From contig CALCYA010000027.1 of the NCBI GenBank assembly GCA_937906165.1, positions 1-18,999 on the forward strand: a DNA stretch of 18,999 nt. The letters run 5' to 3'. Every line of letters starts with the position of its first letter. Within the stretch, counting starts at the first letter, position 1. Under the pieces are notes generated by a model. That model had not been told where the DNA came from and did not search any database. It worked only from the letters and a program-made list of their open reading frames with translations. This DNA comes from an uncultured Bacteroidales bacterium. GTDB taxonomy: Bacteria; Bacteroidota; Bacteroidia; Bacteroidales; Bacteroidaceae. A program made the translations under genes and the position numbers. Shown piece after piece: positions 13,938 to 18,999 of this stretch.

Positions 13938-16220
13938 TTACTTCCTCTCATTTGCAGCAGCAAATAACTTGTTGCTACCACGCAACAGGTTACGCACCTC
14001 ACTGAGCAACTCATGGCTCTCCTGGATAACGTTCAGATAAACGAAGTCCATACGCAAACTGCCCTGGCTCTGATGCAGACGCATTGTCTGCTCCTTACGC
14101 AGGTTGGCAAGCGCGTGCTTCAGGTTCTTTGCACGCTCCGACACCTCCTCCGATGTAGAGTAGTCACCGGTCTGTATTATCTCGTTGATATCCTTGAGCA
14201 CATTATAAATGTCACGGCAATATGGCGAGAACTCCTCGACATAGAGCTTAGACAATGGGCTGAAGCTATTGTCTGCATGCTCCTTCATTGGTTCACCGAT
14301 ACGTGTCAATGTATTCAGCATCTGCTGGCAACTGTTGGTACAGAGGTGATACCATGTACTGCGCTCGAATGCCAACTGCTGGTCGATACGTTGCAGACCA
14401 CGCGTCTCGGCACGACGCTCCTTCTTCATGAAGGCCTTCTCCTCGACAATCTTGATGAGAGCGCCCTTCAAAGGACGGAGTGCATCCTTCGAGAATGACT
14501 CGAACATTACTTTATATGTCTCGGCCGAGAATGAGAGTGTATGTGTGAGAGTCTCTGCGGCATGTGCCTTGAGATTCTCCCAAACCTCTTCCTTGTCATC
14601 GGATTTGAGGACAACATTCATCTTGGTATCAACCTTCTCGGCACTCTTCTTCTTGTTATAGTTAATGTGACTACGTATGAGCAGATAAATAACAAGTGCA
14701 ATCATTACGTACATAGCAACCACGCCACCCCAGTTGAGGATTGTTGCAACAAGTGCTGCAATTATAAATGCTGCACCGGCAGTGATGAACCAACCGCCGA
14801 CAACCGAAACTACACCGGTCACGCGGTAAACGGCACTCTCACGACCCCAAGCACGGTCGGCAAGAGAAGAACCCATACCCACCATGAATGTAACATATGT
14901 GGTAGAGAGAGGCAATTTGAGTGATGTACCCAACGCAATGAGCAGACCGGCAAGCACAAGGTTTACCGATGCACGTACAAGGTCAAACGCCACATCCTCA
15001 CGCTCCTCCAGCGGGGTAAAACGCTTGCCAATCCAATCCTTCACGCTCTGCGGAGTCTTCTTTGAAACAGCATCGACGCTCTTTGACACAACGCGTACCA
15101 TATTACGTGCGATAGATGATGTACCGAACATCTCGTTTCCGTCGTCCTGCTGGCTTGAAAGGTCAATCGAAGTCTGCAACACCTTACGTGCCTTCTTGCT
15201 TGTAAAGAGAGCATACACCATAACGGCTCCGGCACCGATGAGGAACCATACGGAGGTCTTTGCAGGAAGGTTCAATGACTCCATCATGAATGTATCGACA
15301 GAACCTGCACCGTTGGCAACAAAATCCTTGAATGACTCAAAGCCGGCAAGTGTAACACCGATGAAGTTCACAAGGTCATTACCCGCGAATGCCATTGCAA
15401 GCGAGAATGTACCCATAAGCACTACAATCCTCAACACATTCACCTTGCACCAGTGCAGAACCTGCATCAGTACAGTAAAGAATGCAAATGCGCCCAAAAG
15501 GAAGAGCGCAGTCTCCTCAAACATGACATGCTGTGCAGCCTCTGGAAGAAGACCTACAAGAGCACTACCCTTCAACCCCTTGATAAGCATGAAGTAGATG
15601 ATTGCCGTTGTTGCAAAACCTCCATAGAGACCTATTTTACGTCCAAGGTGCTTGCGGTACTGGAATGTAAATATAATACGTGAAATCCACTGTACTATAA
15701 GACCGAAGACAAAGGCTATGGCAACAGACAGGAAGATTGAGATGATGATTGTCAAAGCCCTGTCAGTGTTGAGCATACCCAAGCCTGCGCCTGTAGAGGT
15801 AAGCAGCGCTGTCACAAACGACGCTCCCAACAGCTCGAACACCATTGAAACGGTGGTTGATGTGGGTAAGCCCAACGAGTTGAAGAGGTCGAGCAGAAAG
15901 ACGTCACTGATGACAACGGCAAGGTAGATACACATCACGTCGGCAAAGCTGAAATGGCTCGGGTCGAAGATTCCATGTCGTGCCACATCCATCATACCGC
16001 TACTGAACGCCGCACCGATGAAAACTCCCACCGCAGCGACAATGAGCACATGCTTTACTTTGGCAGCCTTTGATCCGACCGCTGAACTAAGGAAGTTCAC
16101 AGCATCATTACTGACACCCACAGTAAGGTCAATTATGGCAAGCGTAAACATAAAAAGCACGACGAACAGATACGAAAGTTCGACCGCGCTTAGATTTGAG
16201 ACAAATGAAACAATGTCCAT
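13938..16220 (-). CDS. PiT-family inorganic phosphate transporter with PhoU-like C-terminal domain (copy 1)
   Basis: A 760-residue inner-membrane protein. PiT proteins import phosphate with H+ or Na+. The two signature repeats are VGVSNDAVNFLSSAVGSKAA (about 34-53) and LPLSTTYVTFMVGMGSSLADRAWG (about 430-455), with GNDLVNFIGVTLAGF near the middle. There are about ten hydrophobic segments and a large cytosolic loop (about 340-405). From about residue 545 to the end is a soluble, helical PhoU/DUF47-like region (KEEVWENLKAHAAETL, FERSTWYHLC, QESHELLSEVRNLLRGS), longer than the plain ~500-residue PitA. It is a tandem paralogue of the next gene, with its own promoter array (16294-16351) and terminators on both sides, so it is transcribed alone. 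Confidence 0.92.
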   Translation of the reverse strand: MDIVSFVSNLSAVELSYLFVVLFMFTLAIIDLTVGVSNDAVNFLSSAVGSKAAKVKHVLIVAAVGVFIGAAFSSGMMDVARHGIFDPSHFSFADVMCIYLAVVISDVFLLDLFNSLGLPTSTTVSMVFELLGASFVTALLTSTGAGLGMLNTDRALTIIISIFLSVAIAFVFGLIVQWISRIIFTFQYRKHLGRKIGLYGGFATTAIIYFMLIKGLKGSALVGLLPEAAQHVMFEETALFLLGAFAFFTVLMQVLHWCKVNVLRIVVLMGTFSLAMAFAGNDLVNFIGVTLAGFESFKDFVANGAGSVDTFMMESLNLPAKTSVWFLIGAGAVMVYALFTSKKARKVLQTSIDLSSQQDDGNEMFGTSSIARNMVRVVSKSVDAVSKKTPQSVKDWIGKRFTPLEEREDVAFDLVRASVNLVLAGLLIALGTSLKLPLSTTYVTFMVGMGSSLADRAWGRESAVYRVTGVVSVVGGWFITAGAAFIIAALVATILNWGGVVAMYVMIALVIYLLIRSHINYNKKKSAEKVDTKMNVVLKSDDKEEVWENLKAHAAETLTHTLSFSAETYKVMFESFSKDALRPLKGALIKIVEEKAFMKKERRAETRGLQRIDQQLAFERSTWYHLCTNSCQQMLNTLTRIGEPMKEHADNSFSPLSKLYVEEFSPYCRDIYNVLKDINEIIQTGDYSTSEEVSERAKNLKHALANLRKEQTMRLHQSQGSLRMDFVYLNVIQESHELLSEVRNLLRGSNKLFAAANERK

Positions 16221-16293
16221 AGTAATATTTAGTTTAGTTATTATGCAGCTTAACTAAAATGTGTATATAAGAGGACTACCCCAATATATATTG

Positions 16294-16351
16294 CAAAAAT
16301 TGCACATAATAATTACAGCCCCGTTACAAAATTGTTACAAAAATGTTACAA
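16294..16351 (-). promoter_or_regulatory. Pho-box-like four-repeat array and -7 box of pit copy 1
   Basis: On the coding (minus) strand four 7-bp half-sites follow each other every 11 bp: TTGTAAC (16345-16351), TTGTAAC (16334-16340), TTGTAAC (16323-16329), CTGTAAT (16312-16318), separated by 4-bp spacers. Exactly 10 bp later comes AATTTTTG (16294-16301), close to the -7 consensus TAnnTTTG. This matches the geometry of the E. coli Pho box (CTGTCAT-N4-CTGTCAT, 10 bp before -10) and the four TTAACA repeats bound by B. subtilis PhoP. A good -33 element is absent, as expected for an activated promoter. Confidence 0.75.
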
Positions 16352-16423
16352 CAGATACAGCGCTTTTTTGCATTAATAACGCAAAAATAAATATTCCTTT
16401 TAAATTTCAAAACAAATGAGAAT

Positions 16424-16461
16424 AAAAAAAATGGGTGACCCAAAAGCGAAATGGGGCACCC
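16424..16461 (-). terminator. Terminator of the pit gene at 16506-18770
   Basis: On the minus strand GGGTG-CCC...GGG-T-CACCC (16433-16461) is followed by ATTTTTTTTATT, a strong intrinsic terminator pattern. Confidence 0.85.
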
Positions 16462-16470
16462 ACGTTTGTA

Positions 16471-16496
16471 GGGAGGTTGGAGAATACAAACCTCCC
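16471..16496 (-). terminator. Second hairpin directly after the pit stop codon
   Basis: GGGAGGTT (16471-16478) and AACCTCCC (16489-16496) form a perfect 8-bp stem with a 10-nt loop, 9 bp past the stop. It has no T-run in the minus direction; it may protect the 3' end or assist the following terminator. In the plus direction it is followed by TTTTCTTTTT. Confidence 0.5.
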
Positions 16497-16505
16497 ATTT
16501 TCTTT

Positions 16506-18770
16506 TTACTTGAAAAGCTTGCTGCTACCGCGCAACAGGTTACGCACCCCGCTGAGCAGCTCATGACTCTCCTGGATAAGATTCAGATACACAAAGTCTA
16601 TACGCAGGCTGGCACTGCTCTGATGCAGACGTTGTGTCTGGCGGTTACGCAACGCAGATAGTTCATGTTTAAGTTCCTTTGCCCTCAAGGAAACCTCGTG
16701 CGAGCCGATATAGTCACCGCTTGTAATGATTCCGTTGATATCTTCAAGCACCGCGCACACCTTGTTGCAATATGGAGCAAACTCCTTGACATACTCCTGC
16801 GGCAGCGGATTGAAGCTATGCTCGGTATGTTCCTTCATAGGCTCGGCAATACGCATGAGAGTGTTGAGCATCTGTTGGCTGCTGTTACTGCATAGATGAT
16901 ACCATGTACCGCGTTCATAGGCCAACTGCCGGTCAACACGCTGCATTGCCAAAGTCTCGTCGCTACGGTTTTTCTTCAGCACACCTTTTTCCTCCACAAT
17001 CTTCACCATTGAGTTTCGCAACGGACGGAGCGAATCCTTGGCAAACGAATCGAACAGCCTTGCGTAAGTATCGACCGAAAAACGGAGAGAACGTGACAAG
17101 GTAGCCGCGACGTGTGCCTTTAGAGCGCTCCAGACCTCATCCTTGTCTTCAGAAGCAAACATGATCTTTGCATTCTCATCATCCTTCTCTTCTTCACTCT
17201 TTTTCTTATAATTGACACTGCTACGGTAAAGCAGGTAACACACAAGAGCAATCATCACGAACATCGCAGGGAGACCACCGAAGTACATCACCACAGCCAC
17301 AATAGCCGCCAGCACAAACGCCGCACCCGCAGTGATGAACCAGCCGCCTACGACTGAAACCACACCTGTAACGCGATATACCGCACTCTCACGGCCCCAA
17401 GCACGGTCGGCAAGAGAAGAACCCATTGCAACCATGAAGGTCACGTATGTTGTAGAGAGAGGAAGTTTCAAAGAAGTTCCTACAGCAATCAAAAGACCGC
17501 CGAGTACAAGGTTTACCGATGCACGTACAAGGTCAAACGCCACATCCTCACGCTCCTCAAGCGGAGTAAAACGGCTGTTGACCCAGTTCTTGACACCACG
17601 TGGTGTTTTACGGGACACAGCTGTAACAGCCTTTGTTGTCACACGGACAAGGTTACGGGCAAATCCCGATGTTCCGAACATCTCGTTACCGTCATTCTGC
17701 TGCTTTGAAAGACCAATGGATGTCTGCAACACTTTCTTGGCCTTTTTGCTTGTCCACAACGCTACCACCATTATAAGACCGGCCACAAACAGGAAGAATG
17801 TAGATGTTTTTGCGGGCTCGGCAAGCGAAGTCATCATGAGTTCATCGGCCCCTGCACCAGACGACACATATACAAGGAAAGAGTCGAAGCCCGCCAATGT
17901 GACACCGAGGAAATTCACAAGGTCATTCCCGGCGAAAGCAAGCGCCAAAGAGAAGGTACCCACAAGCACCACAACCTTAAGCACATTTACCTTACACCAA
18001 TGGAGCAGCTGCATAAGCACTGTGAACAGTACAAAACAGCCCGCAAGTATCATAAGCGTATTCTCCTCCACGAATACCTTTGCCGAATCAGAAACGATAG
18101 ATGTTCCCTTCAAGCCCTTGATCAGCATGAAATACACAATTGACGTTACCGCCACTCCACCGAATATACCTATTTTTGAACCGAGATTCTTCTTATAGTG
18201 GAATGTGAATATCATACGCGCAATCCACTGCACCAGCAGGCCGAATACAAACGCAATTGCAACAGACAGGAATATCGATATAATCATCACCAGGGCCTTA
18301 TCCGTATTGAGCAGACCTATGACATCCATGCTTGAGTCACTTGTCGCCACCTTGATAATGGCTGTAATGAATGCCGCGCCCAACAGCTCGAAGACCATTG
18401 AAACCGTTGTTGATGTAGGGAGTCCCAACGAGTTGAAGAGGTCGAGCAGGAAGACATCGCTCACCATTACTGCAAGGAAAATCACCATTACCTCACTGAA
18501 TGCAAAGCCCGAGGGGTTGAAGATACCGCTACGCGCCACCTCCATCATTCCGTTACTGAATGCTGCACCGATGAAGACTCCGGCAGCAGCCACCATCATC
18601 ACGTGCTTGAGTTTTGCAGCTCTCGCTCCTACGGCAGAGCCGATAAAGTTTACCGCGTCGTTGCTTACACCAACCCATAGGTCAATGATTGCAAGCACAA
18701 ACAAGAAGACGACCACAAACAGATAGGCCATTTGTGTTCCGCTCAAATCCATTAAAAAGGAAAAGTCCAT
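16506..18770 (-). CDS. PiT-family inorganic phosphate transporter with PhoU-like C-terminal domain (copy 2)
   Basis: A 754-residue paralogue of the adjacent downstream transporter, with the same order: VGVSNDAVNFIGSAVGARAA (about 33-52), GNDLVNFLGVTLAGF, a cytosolic loop containing KKAKKVLQTSIGLSKQQNDGNEMFG, LPLSTTYVTFMVAMGSSLADRAWG, then a PhoU/DUF47-like helical region (DKDEVWSALKAHVAATLSRSL, YERGTWYHLC, QESHELLSGVRNLLRGSSK). The copies differ most in the inter-helix loops and after the last membrane helix, which may set different affinity or partners. Nucleotide identity is patchy, with perfect blocks (17395-17426, 17506-17558). It has its own promoter array (18828-18885) and terminators. 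Confidence 0.92.
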   Translation of the reverse strand: MDFSFLMDLSGTQMAYLFVVVFLFVLAIIDLWVGVSNDAVNFIGSAVGARAAKLKHVMMVAAAGVFIGAAFSNGMMEVARSGIFNPSGFAFSEVMVIFLAVMVSDVFLLDLFNSLGLPTSTTVSMVFELLGAAFITAIIKVATSDSSMDVIGLLNTDKALVMIISIFLSVAIAFVFGLLVQWIARMIFTFHYKKNLGSKIGIFGGVAVTSIVYFMLIKGLKGTSIVSDSAKVFVEENTLMILAGCFVLFTVLMQLLHWCKVNVLKVVVLVGTFSLALAFAGNDLVNFLGVTLAGFDSFLVYVSSGAGADELMMTSLAEPAKTSTFFLFVAGLIMVVALWTSKKAKKVLQTSIGLSKQQNDGNEMFGTSGFARNLVRVTTKAVTAVSRKTPRGVKNWVNSRFTPLEEREDVAFDLVRASVNLVLGGLLIAVGTSLKLPLSTTYVTFMVAMGSSLADRAWGRESAVYRVTGVVSVVGGWFITAGAAFVLAAIVAVVMYFGGLPAMFVMIALVCYLLYRSSVNYKKKSEEEKDDENAKIMFASEDKDEVWSALKAHVAATLSRSLRFSVDTYARLFDSFAKDSLRPLRNSMVKIVEEKGVLKKNRSDETLAMQRVDRQLAYERGTWYHLCSNSSQQMLNTLMRIAEPMKEHTEHSFNPLPQEYVKEFAPYCNKVCAVLEDINGIITSGDYIGSHEVSLRAKELKHELSALRNRQTQRLHQSSASLRIDFVYLNLIQESHELLSGVRNLLRGSSKLFK

Positions 18771-18827
18771 AGAATATCATTAGATTTACACATGCCGCAA
18801 TTGTTTGCGACCTTTAATTTCACAGTG

Positions 18828-18885
18828 CAAAAATCACCTTATAACATTACAGTGCAGTTACGGGTGCATTACCAAATTGTTACAA
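18828..18885 (-). promoter_or_regulatory. Pho-box-like four-repeat array and -7 box of pit copy 2
   Basis: On the coding (minus) strand the half-sites are TTGTAAC (18879-18885), TGGTAAT (18868-18874), CCGTAAC (18857-18863) and CTGTAAT (18846-18852), every 11 bp with 4-bp spacers. Exactly 10 bp later comes GATTTTTG (18828-18835). The layout equals that of copy 1 to the base; the outermost and innermost half-sites are identical and the two central ones are degenerate. The start codon is 57 bp further on. Confidence 0.72.
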
Positions 18886-18999
18886 TAACTTTTCCTAATC
18901 GTTGCGGCTCACCTGCAAATTCTAGGGGGCTAAGCAAAAAGTTTAGTGATTTAGGAAAAGAGAGTAACAGAGCGAAAATACTATTGCAATGAAATGTCG
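18886..18999. other. Right-edge non-coding stretch
   Basis: No gene is supported. An ATG at 18989-18991 on the plus strand is cut by the window end after three codons and cannot be judged. Confidence 0.3.

Noticed and set aside
16382..16411. Alternative pit copy 1 promoter (TTTG, 18 bp, TATTTTTG)
   Set aside because: It matches consensus but lies upstream of the repeat array and has no counterpart before copy 2. The array-linked -7 box is preferred, though a second start remains possible.
17332..18198. 288-codon plus-strand ORF opposite pit copy 2
   Set aside because: It is antisense to conserved membrane segments and is mirrored by a similar shadow frame (14884-15597) in the paralogue, explained by the shared coding sequence.

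Overview
The window looks like chromosome from a Bacteroidales (gut-type Bacteroidetes) bacterium. Several gene starts are preceded by the Bacteroidetes promoter signature (TAnnTTTG about 19-21 bp downstream of TTTG), Shine-Dalgarno sequences are mostly absent, and the protein families (BlaI/M56 pair, ~750-residue PiT transporters with a PhoU-like tail, DUF2520-KdsC cluster, CTP synthase of the HGECYxTxDGHEADLDLGHYERF type) are typical of that order. Nearly all genes lie on the minus strand. Only the malic enzyme and a tiny acidic protein run on the plus strand. Family names come from recognising motifs in the translations; no database search was possible.

Layout. 1-523: start of an M56/BlaR1-like sensor, a BlaI-type repressor and its two-dyad operator region. 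630-1092: a ~203-bp tandem repeat. 1177-2139: a lipoprotein made of two copies of one domain. 2421-4025: CTP synthase (PyrG), with its own promoter and terminator, whose glutaminase catalytic triad is substituted. 4263-4847: Maf. 5232-7057: nitroreductase, DUF2520 Rossmann protein and KdsC-like phosphatase, overlapping or 4 bp apart, ending in a terminator. 7180-8737 (plus strand): PTA-less malic enzyme plus a 60-residue Asp/Glu/Tyr-rich protein. 9039-10398: a YhhQ-family queuosine-precursor transporter overlapping a radical-SAM protein with an atypical CX4CX2C cluster motif. 10662-13830: endonuclease IV, OmpR/PhoB-type response regulator and PAS-containing histidine kinase in a tight operon. 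13938-18770: two tandem paralogous PiT phosphate transporters, each with a PhoU-like C-terminal domain and its own promoter and terminator.

The strongest undescribed signal is regulatory. Both pit genes are preceded by the same array: four 7-bp half-sites of the form [C/T]TGTAA[T/C] (coding strand) repeated exactly every 11 bp and ending exactly 10 bp before an (A/G)ATTTTTG box. That is the geometry of a double Pho box, here on a Bacteroidetes-type promoter, with a PhoB/PhoR-like pair encoded next door. The second notable signal is PyrG: a well conserved synthetase half joined to an amidotransferase half in which Cys, His and Glu are replaced by Gly, Glu and Gln, which predicts ammonia-dependent CTP synthesis. 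The YhhQ/radical-SAM pair may be a queuine-salvage unit.
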